From: Salinisphaera sp049568105
GTDB taxonomy: Bacteria; Pseudomonadota; Gammaproteobacteria; Nevskiales; Salinisphaeraceae
Assembly: GCF_049568105.1 (NCBI RefSeq)
Contig: NZ_CP145335.1
Coordinates: forward strand, 3,100,001-3,164,000
Length of the DNA stretch: 64,000 bases
Reading direction: 5' to 3'
Shown: positions 45,001 to 51,901 of the stretch, piece by piece
Numbering within the stretch: the stretch's first letter is position 1
How the letters are laid out: every line of letters begins with the position of its first letter
Made by a program: the position numbers and the translations under genes
Notes under the pieces: generated by a model
Seen by the model: only the letters and a program-made list of their open reading frames with translations
Told to the model about the DNA's origin: nothing
Database searches by the model: none

Positions 45001-47375
45001 CCGATATCGTAAGCATCGACGATGCGCTCGCAGGTGGCCCAGACTGTGGCCTCAGTCGGCCCATACATATTCCAGAGCGCGAATTCGCCCTCGGCAGCCG
45101 TCATCAGATCGTCGGCTAGCGCCGCCTCCAGCGGCTCGCCACCGATTAACGCGGTAAAACCGGCCGGCGGACGCCAGCCGACTGCACGCAACAGGCGCCA
45201 GGTAGCCGGCGTGGCTTGTAGATGATCAACGCCGTGACGCGCGATCAAGGCAGCCAAGGCCGAGCCGTCGCCGACGTCGGCGTTGTCAGCGATCACGACA
45301 CGCGCGCCAGCCACCAGTGGCCCAAACAATTCCAGCACAGCGATATCGAATCCGAGCGTGGTGACCGCCAGCCAATGATCGCCACTGGCCAGGCCCGGGG
45401 CCGTCGTCATCGCCGCAACAAAATTCATGACATTGGCGTGGGTGACGACCACGCCCTTGGGTTGCCCGGTCGAGCCGGAGGTGAAAATCACGTACGCGGG
45501 CTGGTCTCCCTCGGGCACGACCGGCTCCGGCGCCGATACTGGCACTGCGCTGTCATCGTCGACGCAGAGGGTCGTGGCGGCTCCAAACGACAGTGACGCA
45601 GCATGATCGCGATCGGTGATGACGACCACCGGCCGGGCGACCTCGAACACCCGCTCCAGCCGCGAGGCTGGATGGCTCGGATCGCAGGGCACATAGGCTG
45701 CACCGCGGTGGTGTATCGCTAATGCGGCAATCACCAGCCACTCGGAACGCGGCAAGACAATCGCTACCCGGTCGCCGGGTGTCACGCCCACACCGTCAAG
45801 ACGGGTTGCGAGCGTATTGATGCACGATTGGAGCGCACCGTAGGTTAGCGTTCGTTCGCCCGAAACGAGCGCGATGCGCTCTGGCGTCGCCGTAGCGCGT
45901 GCCGCAATAGCCGAGCGCAGATCCCCCGCCGGCATCTCGGCCGCGCCTATATCGTTGTATTGATCGGCTCGCGCTGCGCGATCACGGGCGGTCAGCCAGG
46001 CAACGCTGGCTGCCGGCTCGTCAACGCCGTGGTCGGCGATATGCTCGAGAATCACGACCAGGCGCTCGACGATATCGCGCGCCGTGGCTGCGTCATAGCA
46101 GGCGGTGTCGTACTCGAGCTTGAGCCTGAGTGTCGATCCACCGGTCACGGCCAGCGTCAACGGCTCGCCAACAAATTGCTCGAAATCGAACTCCCATTCG
46201 CCAGCCGCGCTGTATGCCGGGAACGCTGCGTTCATGCTTTGGGCATCGAATACCACAATGGAGTCGAATAATTTTCCGGCTTCGATCGCCCCTGCCTGGC
46301 GCTGGATCGCCGCCAATCCCGGATACGCCAGCTCCCGAGTCGCCCGTGCTGCATCGCGCAGCGATGCCATGATCGTGGCAACCGGCGTATCCGCTTGGAT
46401 GGCCACACGGCGCGGGGTGGTCTCGACACATAGCCCGACGCACTGGCCGCTACCAGCCAGCGCTCGCGGGCGCGCATTGCGCGTGGCCCCGAACACGATG
46501 TCGCCATCGGCGCCATGCCGCCAGAGCAACAGCGCCCAGGCGCCCTCGATCAGCGCTGCCCAGCCGAGGCGTTGTCGACGCCCGATCGTACGTAGTTTCG
46601 CGGTCGCGCATTCATCGACCGCAGCCACTACTCGAGCGCCGGCATAGCCCTGATCGGTCGTAGACCATTTCCTCGGTGACCACGGCAACGGTGTCGTCTT
46701 CGATAGCCCTGAGAGATAGTCACGCCATACCGATTCCGCTGCTGTTTTATCCTCGGCGGCCGACCACTCCACGAATGCCTTGTAGGGCACAGGCGGTTCG
46801 AGCATCGGTGGCGAACGGCCGTCCACGCGGGCTAGATACAGTCGCATGGCCTCATCGGTGATGACGACGAAAGAACGCCCATCGATGACCAGATGATGGA
46901 AAGTCCAAAGCAGCGTCCAACGCTCGGAGGCATGCCGAATGATCGTCAGGCGATTACAAGGGGCTCGTGTCAAATCAAACGGGCGTGCCGCATCTTGGGC
47001 TACGAGCGCTTCCAGCGAAGCCGTACCCGGCTCGGCCAAGTCGTAGTGCATGGCCTCGAAGCAGGCATCGGGCTCTATGATCTGTACCGGCTCTTCGCGA
47101 TCATCCCAGGCGAAGCGACAACGCAGCATGTCGTGACGATTGATGACCGTGCGCCAAGCCTCGATATAAGCATCGACATTGAGCGCGACATGAACCTCGA
47201 TACGAACCTGTTCAAGGTTCGCCGCCGAATTCGGGTGCGCCAAACTCTGATACAGCATGCCGCGCTGCATCGGCGTCAGGGCATAAACGACTCTCTCGCA
47301 CGCACTCATCGGCAAATCACCGGGTACGCAGCGGTTTCCACCATTTTCATGACCAGTCCCCCGGATCATTTCCAT
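36021..47375 (-). CDS. Hybrid NRPS-PKS megasynthase, C-A-T-KS-AT-T-AmT-C-A-T
   Basis: 3784 residues. Domains read from motifs (approximate residues): C1 1-430 (HHLVIDG, 162); A1 470-970 (IFTSGSTGQPKG, 628); T1 (LGGDSLSL, 1023); KS 1085-1510 (TACSTG, 1266; EAHGTATPLGDP; VGHLDSAAG); AT 1590-1900 (GHSLGEF, 1719; SHAFHSEAM, malonyl type); T2 (LGMDSMF, 2043); Pro/Ala-rich linker; class III PLP aminotransferase 2220-2640 (YGKILGGG, lysine about 2514); C2 2680-3100 (HHLVCDG, 2853); A2 3150-3640 (YTSGSTGRPKG, 3317); T3 (VGGHSLL, 3694). No ketoreductase, dehydratase or thioesterase is present. By known logic (KS-AT-T-AmT as in iturin/mycosubtilin synthases) an aminoacyl unit is extended with malonate and the beta-ketone aminated. 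My eye-read A1 pocket, DILQIGMVWK, resembles glycine codes; A2 reads about DFFSMGCIFK, unassigned. Product and N-acylation by C1 are inference. A start at residue 24 is an alternative to 47375. Confidence 0.93.
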   Translation of the reverse strand: MEMIRGTGHENGGNRCVPGDLPMSACERVVYALTPMQRGMLYQSLAHPNSAANLEQVRIEVHVALNVDAYIEAWRTVINRHDMLRCRFAWDDREEPVQIIEPDACFEAMHYDLAEPGTASLEALVAQDAARPFDLTRAPCNRLTIIRHASERWTLLWTFHHLVIDGRSFVVITDEAMRLYLARVDGRSPPMLEPPVPYKAFVEWSAAEDKTAAESVWRDYLSGLSKTTPLPWSPRKWSTTDQGYAGARVVAAVDECATAKLRTIGRRQRLGWAALIEGAWALLLWRHGADGDIVFGATRNARPRALAGSGQCVGLCVETTPRRVAIQADTPVATIMASLRDAARATRELAYPGLAAIQRQAGAIEAGKLFDSIVVFDAQSMNAAFPAYSAAGEWEFDFEQFVGEPLTLAVTGGSTLRLKLEYDTACYDAATARDIVERLVVILEHIADHGVDEPAASVAWLTARDRAARADQYNDIGAAEMPAGDLRSAIAARATATPERIALVSGERTLTYGALQSCINTLATRLDGVGVTPGDRVAIVLPRSEWLVIAALAIHHRGAAYVPCDPSHPASRLERVFEVARPVVVITDRDHAASLSFGAATTLCVDDDSAVPVSAPEPVVPEGDQPAYVIFTSGSTGQPKGVVVTHANVMNFVAAMTTAPGLASGDHWLAVTTLGFDIAVLELFGPLVAGARVVIADNADVGDGSALAALIARHGVDHLQATPATWRLLRAVGWRPPAGFTALIGGEPLEAALADDLMTAAEGEFALWNMYGPTEATVWATCERIVDAYDIGIGRPIANLRCYVVDAAGQLVAPGTTGELVIAGQGVAAGYLDDAERTAAVFKPWSPAPGEPTETVYFTGDLARWEPAGERPARLKCLGRTDDQIKLRGHRIEPGEIETVLAAHPAIAQAVVRLIEGPPPRLAAWLRLNAAFDEAAVRAHVAALLPPIMCPAVYIPIDVFPLTANGKVDRRRLPAPQAESAAEAGSGSVAPRNTTERRLAEIWQQAIGTTRLGIDDSFFALGGDSLSLVGVRTRIQQQFGQAPSIAELFEYPTIRKLAEHIRATGEPEADAETASDVASRPDEPGKQAIAIIGMAGRFPGAADMATFWANLVAGVESISRFDIEQMRPYEPDIDALIQRDDFIAARGLLEGVEYFDAGFFGIAPREAKLLDPQQRLWLETAWHAFEDAGVDPARFGGPISVFAGAGYMQPYMLHNILHDRARIEDQVRVRGVESFAAMIGNDHDYLPTRTAFKLGLTGPAINVQTACSTGLVAVHQACQSLRTGESAIALAGGVSIGLPQEVGYIAQQGGMLSTDGHVRTFDAQACGTVFGSGLAAFVLKRLDDAVADGDDVLAVIRGTAVNNDGADKMSFTAPSPAGQAGVIRAAQQAAGVMPDDIGYVEAHGTATPLGDPIEIEGLVHAWRAGNADGAPVWLGSVKPNVGHLDSAAGPAGLAKVVYAVREGRLPPTLHYRSPNPAIDFEATPFRVVDRLTDWPSTPERPRIAGISSFGVGGTNAHAVIAEPPVAAEVGPPPRDAQLLVVSARTASALATRCRDLAAWLAAQSRIDTTPGLADVAWTLATGRSEMAYRIAVVASTPSEAAAALSRAAEQAGSRPATDPNAPPCVFMFSGQGSQHPGMGRALYEIPGVFRATVDRLAKVINAELGRDIRELMFAPREDAAAIAALSDTALAQPALFIMELALARQFAHWGIEPEAMLGHSLGEFAAAVLARVFSEAEAARLIVIRGRLMAAQAGGTMCAVYASAERIAERLPSGAEISAINAPELCVVSGNKDAIERLSVELEGAGIRSTRLAVSHAFHSEAMVPAMAPLAAAVAAARPRPATRRIISTLTGAPLDAQAMCEPQYWARQMREPVRFAAAVACITGESERVLVECGPGRQLTVAVGQQSQPPVALASQPGPRDPMPADVAVLTALGKLWEYGLTPDWAALFDIQTRPRRRLHLPVYPFERQRYWIDPPAHAGLMPANSNMSDPASVPGLLPEPAMTTQPDRIPELQDRLRRLFFDLSGIDIAGDDAGRSFAALGMDSMFLTQVSAEISTDFGVKVRFRDLLEHIDTLPKLARHLDSELPPPEPVAQPQPAAPVATPPPAQTVAPTAAISTAVPATPTSPQPSPPAMAASSDAQRVIEQQLAVMQQQLSLLGTASAPSAPSAPALASPAPQPHSAPTNAVASMPARAANESAIALGGRRQGHTQRSDGARFGPYKPVATGSAGALTTAQRDFIEQLMTSFIERTPGSRQLAECGRTRLADPRHVVGFHRDWKRMAYQIAMQSSQGAYVIDVDDNRYVDLTMSLGVAYFGHGPEFVREAVHAQLERGMELGPQAPAALRVAEQLCRLTGHERASFTSTGSEAVMAALRCARTVTGRDRIVYFTGDYHGTVDEVLGRAHVAGDTLSARPVAPGITEAALANVLVLDYDDPDSLAILAQHADTIAAVLVEPVQSRHPDRQPAEFVRELRRITRAAGAALVLDEMITGFRCGIGGLNARWNVEADICIYGKILGGGLPIGALAGGRRWLDAIDGGDWAFDDDSVPEAAMTFFAGTHVRHPLALAAAEAVLEQLSADDGASQRALDQATAAFAERINTAMATRGVPLRIRQFASWFRFDVPADAPLAGLLFPWLVTRGVYVRDGAQNCFLSTAHTAEDIATIENAILAGVDALISAGALPGQVGDAAKRPAAAAEPAPNSARKRPVSGTGLAVGDSMPLIEAQREIWLALQIDPEVAPAYNEVSRLVIEGPLDRVLFEQAGRAASARHEAFALRIAADGERQYRVATPSIHIEWFDQRAAEAPQSVAEAAVTALNDLALDVTDPDCPLLRIVVHQVADACFVVGMVAHHLVCDGWSCMLFFRDLGEFYNAARAGRTPQLPLSVPFSQHVATLTARDSAADLAWWRTVHAEPGAPLALPTRGPRPTIRQAAGHTARLLIDAALGARVDAAATALGVTRYALTMAAFAALVMRLADQRELVLAMPVAGQAIEGETELCGHCVHTLPLRLACEAGATFSELLATVRRVTREAGEHAGATYGQIVREVAPIRDGARLPLAEIVFNCAPDDGPPRLDGLVCTLDEPPKSAVQFDLHVDLKIGKDGWIVDCDYATALFDHAMIRAWLADYADILAAVAGNADIAIADLPVHAAAEQDPADGFNPDALPIDMSIDLAGRLRAAAAIDPKRTAIAHASGDWDYARLDAASDAVAASLVAQGIRPGDRVGLCAERTPAMLAGMHGILKAGASYVPMDPAYPMDRLRYIAEDSGLSLRLVDTAAAPIDGVRDLALDEALFERAPAPEIAVDLEREAYVIYTSGSTGRPKGVSIRQRNLLAFLAWSEQALDDADIAGMLAAASICFDFSVFELFVPLSRGATVVLVEDLLALVRPLPGQVTLVSGVPSAFGELLRHVALPESVRMVMVGGEAVRNDLVVRLAEQPSQPRVMECYGPTETTIFATVGERQPNGPITIGAPIAGWRARIVDERGRPVAIGATGELQVGGAGVSAGYLGRPELTAERFIAGADGEVWYRTGDLARWREDGRIEFVGRADTQVKLRGFRIELGEIEAVLTEHPAVAEAVVAIRSAGEGDDQLVAWWQPAPHMARPDGNTLRRYLRERLPLHMVAQQFVAVEAWPRLANGKIDRKNLPEPFAAGSASAPVNSGPSEAMLERMRSLWAEAIGHDIEASPVDTFIDVGGHSLLAVRAVAAARGHYGVEIPVRAMLLDSLAQLALRLEADDQPPPDTSRPTTAGDTAATDAAGGDAEAAPANERGGLAARLRFGRRGRPV

Positions 47376-47388
47376 ACCGGAATGATCC
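47363..47388 (-). promoter_or_regulatory. Hairpin over the start codon of the megasynthase mRNA
   Basis: GGATCATT (47363-47370) and AATGATCC (47381-47388) are perfect arms, extended inward by CC/GG with one bulge. On the mRNA the ATG at 47375 is in the loop/stem junction and the upstream GAGG merges with the first arm, so the ribosome site could be masked. Confidence 0.45.
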
Positions 47389-47837
47389 TCAAGCCGCGAG
47401 CGTAAAACGCTCTAAATCGTCCCCGCTTTGAGCGTAACCCAACTGGTTTTGTTTTTATATATAAGTAAAAAACTTTATTTGGTCGCCCCCGACAAAGGCC
47501 AGATCTAAACCCTATTGCGCCCGAACCGCGGCCTGTCTTTGATACCTATAGCATTGATTCCAAATATCGAAAATCAATTGATTCAGCTCTACACCCAGCA
47601 TCGATACCGGTGTTATAAATTTTTTGCTATGCGATCGAAGCCTGTCCGGATGAGCGAAAACAGTGGATCATGCGCAACACTGCGCCATACTCGCGCCGCG
47701 CTGCGTCGGGTTCCATCCATTCATGGACACCCCCTCCCCGAAAACCGACGGAGGTGGCTCTTGGTATCAGAGCTGCCAAATGCATCTCGCGCCACGCACT
47801 CCTCGGCCCCAAGCCTTATCGGGGCAGCTAAGCCAAA
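47389..47837. other. Upstream region of the megasynthase gene
   Basis: Gene-free. Bases 47450-47480 and 47610-47635 are AT-rich and may contain the promoter, but I cannot assign -35/-10 boxes. Short open frames here lack family resemblance. Confidence 0.4.
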
Positions 47838-48209
47838 CATAAAAAGCCCGTACAAGGCGGGCTTTTTATGGCCGGGCAAGAGGGATTGCTCGCGGCTTCG
47901 CCGCTCGGCCCTTCGGGCCCGGTCACGTGGGCGCGACCGTCCTCGCGTGCACCAGCGCGCTCGTCAAACCCGGGCGCCTCATCAGGGCCGCTAGGCCCGC
48001 CATAAAAAAAGCCCGCACAAGGCGGGCTTTTCATGGCTCGGGAAGAGGGATTGCTCGCCGCTCGGCCCTTCGGGCTCGGTCACGTGGGCGCGACCGTCCT
48101 CGCGCGCACCAGCGCGCTCGTCGAACCCGGGCGCCTCATTAGGGCCGCTACGCCAGCCATAAAAAAAGCCCGCGCAAGGCGGGCTTTTATTATGGCTGGG
48201 GAAGAGGGA
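47838..48209. repeat. Tandem about-160-bp units, each a terminator plus a tRNA-Gln-like 3' end
   Basis: Two full units (47838-48000, 48001-48157) and a partial third (48158-48209). Each starts CATAAAAA, then a GCCCG/CGGGC hairpin with flanking A and T runs, then a copy of the tRNA-Gln 3' end: 47868 onward diverged, 48033 onward one base off, 48191 onward perfect. The two full units continue for about 105 bp with near-identical GC-rich sequence ending GGGCGCCTCAT. On the uninterrupted chromosome the third hairpin would be the terminator of tRNA-Gln. Confidence 0.8.
48191..48209. other. Left attachment site of the integrated element
   Basis: TATGGCTGGGGAAGAGGGA is identical to 56135-56153 inside the 3' end of tRNA-Gln. 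The sequences diverge right after it, so this is the crossover core or its edge. Distance between copies is 7944 bp. Confidence 0.8.
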
Positions 48210-48311
48210 CCCCCAAAGGGCGCACTCCAAGCCCATGAATCCCTTTATTTTCTGTCGCTTGGCCGTGTACCGTGGGTCCGAAACGTGGGTGCGACGACGG
48301 GGGAATTAGCT

Positions 48312-49655
48312 TTGCCGGGATACATCGAGCTGAAGCGTAGAGGCTATGTCTACAGACGGAAGTTAGACGCCAAAGCTGCTAAGGCGATGGGACAGAACAC
48401 CGTGTCCCGCTCGTTGGGGACCGAAAGCAAGAGCGAGGCTGAGAGGCTGGCTATCCTTAAAGCCGCCGAAGTCCAGCGCGAGATAGACGAAGCGCTCGGC
48501 AAACACCCCGACGAACTATCGCGGCAGTTCTCATGGTGGCGTCGTGCCATTGCTGGAGCCACGTCGGACGATGAGAGGGAGGCAGCGAAGTTTATGATGC
48601 TTGACCACCTCGAAGACCGGGACCGCAAGGCAGCGGCCCAAGAAGGCTCGGACGTAGCCGACCTAGACGAAGTCCGCTCTACCGATGAACATGCTTTCAA
48701 CGTTCAGGGCTACCAGTACGCCACGGGCCAGCTAGTCCGACTTACCGAACACCTCGACACCTACCTTGCCCGACTCCAAGTCGGCCAGAAGTCCATCGAC
48801 CAGTACCGCGCCGGGGTGGAACGCATCTCGCAAGACTGCCCTTTCGTCTCGGATGTCACGCCCGCATCCGTTCAAGCCTTCACCGACAAGAGGCTGTCCG
48901 AAGGTGGAGCGGTCCGAACCATCCGACGTGAACTGTCGGGAGCGCGCGGTTATTGGAACTGGCTGTCACGTCGGCTCGACATCATCGACAGCGAGAAGCG
49001 CTCGCCATTCGATGGCGTCAACTTGCCCAAGCAATCCACGAAGAAGGGCAAGCAACGCGTTGCCTATACGCAACGCGAGGCGGTCTCATTGCTGCGCGCC
49101 GCCGTCGCCAAGCCCGACCCCATGCTTGGCGATCTGATACGTCTTGCCATGTTTACCGGAGCGCGCATAGAGGAGCTGTGCTCATTGCCAGCCAACGCCG
49201 CCGACCTTGAGCTAGGCGTACTCAAGATTCGAGATGCCAAGACCAACGCGGGGAATCGCGATACGCCGATCCACCCCATGCTTCGCCCTGTCGTCGAACG
49301 GTTGAAAGCCGACACGACCGACGATTACCTATTGCCCGGCCTAAAGCGGGACAACAAGTACAACAAGCGCAGCAATGCCCTTGGTAAACGGTTCTCGAAC
49401 CTCAAGACGCGCGAGGGGTTCGGCGCGAATCACGACTTCCACTGCTTCCGTATGTCGCTGAATACGATGCTGCTCAATGCTGGCGTACAGGACGCCGTAG
49501 TTAAGGACATCGTTGGCCATGAACAGGAAGGTATGACGCGGGGCGTCTACTACGACTCGAACGTCGCCGACTACGAAGAAGCACGCCGCCGCATTCAAGC
49601 CGACGCCATAGCGAAGGCGTCTTTCGCGGGACTAACCGACGAAGACATGCGCTAG
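48312..49655 (+). CDS. Tyrosine-family site-specific integrase
   Basis: 447 residues from a TTG at 48312 preceded by GGGGGA; an in-frame ATG at 48192 lies within the attachment core itself and would add 40 residues. The N-terminal part (GYIELKRRGYVYRRKLD) is an arm-binding region, the middle a SAM-like core-binding domain, and the C-terminal catalytic domain shows Arg in FTGARIEEL, HCFR, GHEQEG and the nucleophile Tyr in GVYYDSN. It would integrate and excise the element at tRNA-Gln. It is adjacent to the left attachment site and convergent with the next gene (6 bp apart). Confidence 0.92.
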   Translation: MPGYIELKRRGYVYRRKLDAKAAKAMGQNTVSRSLGTESKSEAERLAILKAAEVQREIDEALGKHPDELSRQFSWWRRAIAGATSDDEREAAKFMMLDHLEDRDRKAAAQEGSDVADLDEVRSTDEHAFNVQGYQYATGQLVRLTEHLDTYLARLQVGQKSIDQYRAGVERISQDCPFVSDVTPASVQAFTDKRLSEGGAVRTIRRELSGARGYWNWLSRRLDIIDSEKRSPFDGVNLPKQSTKKGKQRVAYTQREAVSLLRAAVAKPDPMLGDLIRLAMFTGARIEELCSLPANAADLELGVLKIRDAKTNAGNRDTPIHPMLRPVVERLKADTTDDYLLPGLKRDNKYNKRSNALGKRFSNLKTREGFGANHDFHCFRMSLNTMLLNAGVQDAVVKDIVGHEQEGMTRGVYYDSNVADYEEARRRIQADAIAKASFAGLTDEDMR

Positions 49656-49661
49656 ATTGTC

Positions 49662-50345
49662 CTACTCGGCACCGGCCTGCCCGACGCCTTCGGCTCGGCG
49701 AAGCTCCGCGACCAGTACCGCCTGTAGCGTGTTCATGCTGTCGTGCTCCGGGCCTACCTTCGGCTTTACCGTCAGTTCCGGCCCATCGGCTCGCCTTTGA
49801 CACCGTCCCCTGTCGGGGATGCCGCCGCTGCGCTGGTTCCGCTCACTCACTCGGCGGTAGTGTTCGGCCTGTCGTCGGGCGACATGCTCGGGTAAGGCGT
49901 GGGCCTCCGGCTTGGCCCGTCGGCCACGCTGTGCTTTCTCTCGCTGGCGCTCATAAGCTGCCCGGTCTTCATCGGTCGCCAGACACACCGGCACCGCGCC
50001 GGGGTTGTGCGGTAGTGCCATCCCCTCGACTTGGAGGTTATGCCGCCTGTTGTCTAGTGAGTCCCCGTTCTTCACGGTGACATAAAGCCCCTGCTTGGGC
50101 TGGAGGACTGCCTTACCGAGCGAGTAGTTCAGGCGTCGTCCGTCCAGTGTCTTTAGGTTACGCCCCGCGCCGAACTTCCCGCCCTTGCGTGGAGTCGCTG
50201 CCCAGAGTTCGCCGAATGTTTCCCGTATAGCGGGCCAGTCGGCGGCGTCGACGATGGCCCATTGCCCCCGTGTCAGCTCGACATGAACGATAGCCTCGCC
50301 GTCCAGCGTGTCGGGAATGACTTGGCGTGCTTTGCGTTGGCTCAT
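49662..50345 (-). CDS. HNH/AP2-like DNA-binding protein (paralogue of the gene at 52143)
   Basis: 227 residues. The N-terminal 115 residues align with the product at 52143-52550: VHVELTRGQWAIVDAADW against VRVELSKSKTALLDPEDW, and NGDSLDNRRHNLQVEG against NGDALDCRRVNLDLVR. The latter segment is the second half of the NGNxLDNRxxNL motif of phage HNH endonucleases and AP2-type domains, but the metal-binding His is not evident. The C-terminal half is basic and Arg/Gln rich. Probably a DNA-binding protein of the mobile element; nuclease activity is doubtful. Confidence 0.7.
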   Translation of the reverse strand: MSQRKARQVIPDTLDGEAIVHVELTRGQWAIVDAADWPAIRETFGELWAATPRKGGKFGAGRNLKTLDGRRLNYSLGKAVLQPKQGLYVTVKNGDSLDNRRHNLQVEGMALPHNPGAVPVCLATDEDRAAYERQREKAQRGRRAKPEAHALPEHVARRQAEHYRRVSERNQRSGGIPDRGRCQRRADGPELTVKPKVGPEHDSMNTLQAVLVAELRRAEGVGQAGAE

Positions 50346-50845
50346 GGTTGGTCCTCAGATTGCGGACATGAAAAAGCCCGCTCGGTGGCGGGCTTGGGTA
50401 GACATGAAGACCGGCCCGAGAATCGGGTCTTACTTCATGCTTGACCTACAGGGCGCTCACGCGCCTACGACACAGAAGATGGAGGACGATGATGATGTCC
50501 TCCTCCTTGGCTAAAGCCCGTAAGCTCGGCTGTAGGTTGAGCTACAGGTTCACCCTCACCGTGGAGAGTCTGGCCTGTAGTCCGATCTACAGTCGGACTT
50601 ACGGTCGACTGAGTTAACGAGGATGGCGACAGCCATCTATATCTGTGTCGGTAACGGGAAGGCCAGAGCAGAAAGTCCACCGACGATAAGTCGGCTTTCT
50701 TTCTGTCCAACCTTCAGTACCGAGCTACCAGTCCGCGACAGCGGACCAGCGAGGCGGACCTGTAGCGCGCCTTCGGCGCTACGGGCTGCCGAGCTACGCC
50801 AATCACACGGTCACTCGCACTAGGTGATTGTGATTTGTGACAGCT
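50346..50845. other. 500-bp non-coding region rich in dyads, candidate origin or operator zone
   Basis: It contains a terminator-like hairpin (AAAAAGCCCGC/GCGGGCTT, about 50371-50394), AAGACC/GGTCTT arms (about 50407-50431), GGAGGAC/GTCCTCC arms (50481-50503), two CTGTAG-N6-CTACAG dyads (listed separately), and a CCGAC/GTCGG hairpin followed by a T-rich stretch (about 50678-50703). No credible gene is present. Confidence 0.6.
50530..50592. repeat. Two CTGTAG-N6-CTACAG dyads 45 bp apart
   Basis: CTGTAGGTTGAGCTACAG at 50530-50547 and CTGTAGTCCGATCTACAG at 50575-50592. The spacers differ while the arms are identical, which points to a protein-binding site. A further CTACAG half-site is at 50446-50451. 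The second dyad overlaps another inverted repeat (AGTCCGA/TCGGACT, 50579-50599). Confidence 0.7.
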
Positions 50846-51901
50846 TCACGGCTCGGCTTTCATCAGCTCATAGAACGCCAGCATATCCTTAACGTAGCCG
50901 AGACTTATAGCCCGCTCGACGCGCCGCTTGGCGGTCTGGCCATGCGTTAGGCCGATAGCCCGCGCACAGTCGATACGAGTCTGGTACTGGCCATCACGGG
51001 CGGCCTCGAAAATCAACCTAGCTTCGACATCTTCCGATGAATCGCTCGCCTGTTTACGCTCGCCGGTCGGCCTGTCGGTCTGCCACGCGCTCTGTCCGTC
51101 GCCGACATCAAGCCAAACCTTACGCCCGGCGATAGTGCCCGCGCCGAGTCGATGCCGGGCTTTAGGAAAGCGTAGGTTGAACGCAATCCCCTCGCCTTGC
51201 TCCGGGTGCGAAGCTCGATCTAGCGATAGGCGGACATCGAGCGGCCCATCCAGAGCACTCGACCCCCGATAAGCCTCGGGGCTGTTCTTCGTCCCTTTTG
51301 CGCTGTGGTGAATCAACATCACCGCCGCACCTTGTCGTTGAATCCGACGAACAAGACGAATCACCGGGCGCACGGCGGCTGCGTCATTCTCGTCGTCCAC
51401 TGCAGACAGCTCGGCCATATTGTCCAGAATGACCAGCTCGGTCCGGTGGGCGCGGGTCCATTCGACGAACTCATCGCCGCCGCCGTTGCCGTCGATTTCG
51501 GGGAAGTCCTCGGCACCGTCGTAGTCTTGGCGTGAGACGATATGAAGATTATCAACAGCGTGCTGCCGGTCGAGCGTATCCATGCTGTCGATCAGTTCCA
51601 GCGCGCGGCGCTTGGTCCGGCGCTCCTCCATCTCTGCGTCGACGTAAAGCACCCGGCGAGGCTCGGCCGCTCGCCAGCCCATGAACTCGCCGCCACCAGC
51701 GACGGCTACCGCCACGGCCAGCGCCAACATCGATTTACCGACGCCCGGCGCAGCGTGGAGCATGGCAAGCGACCGCTCATCCAACCAGGGGTCGAGTAAA
51801 GGCACCGGGTCCGGGTAGGTCGTGCCTAGAATTTCGCCCAACGTCTTACCGGGGAGGGATGCGACGCCTTCCGGCTGGTGCGTCTGTACGTCCGACATCA
51901 A
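50846..51901 (-). CDS. RepA-like AAA ATPase (plasmid/phage replication helicase family)
   Basis: 351 residues. RecA-fold ATPase of the AAA_25/RepA group: Walker A AAPGVGKSM (about residue 52), a VLYVDAEMEERR strand, Walker B ELVILDNMAEL (about 138), and the sensor region VMLIHHSAKGTKNSPEAYRG then SSALDGP typical of RepA and phage replicative ATPases. The C-terminal 80 residues contain a winged-helix-like segment (AIGLTHGQTAKRRVERAI). It probably drives replication or maintenance of the excised element. The start overlaps the upstream gene by ATGA. Confidence 0.88.
   Translation of the reverse strand: MMSDVQTHQPEGVASLPGKTLGEILGTTYPDPVPLLDPWLDERSLAMLHAAPGVGKSMLALAVAVAVAGGGEFMGWRAAEPRRVLYVDAEMEERRTKRRALELIDSMDTLDRQHAVDNLHIVSRQDYDGAEDFPEIDGNGGGDEFVEWTRAHRTELVILDNMAELSAVDDENDAAAVRPVIRLVRRIQRQGAAVMLIHHSAKGTKNSPEAYRGSSALDGPLDVRLSLDRASHPEQGEGIAFNLRFPKARHRLGAGTIAGRKVWLDVGDGQSAWQTDRPTGERKQASDSSEDVEARLIFEAARDGQYQTRIDCARAIGLTHGQTAKRRVERAISLGYVKDMLAFYELMKAEP

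Noticed and set aside
47838..48209. CRISPR array
   Set aside because: Units are about 160 bp, contiguous, and built of terminator and tRNA pieces; there are no short repeats with unique spacers and no cas genes.
47515..48236. Several overlapping short frames through the tandem repeat units
   Set aside because: They arise from the repeated GC-rich units and terminators; the same peptide recurs because the DNA is repeated.
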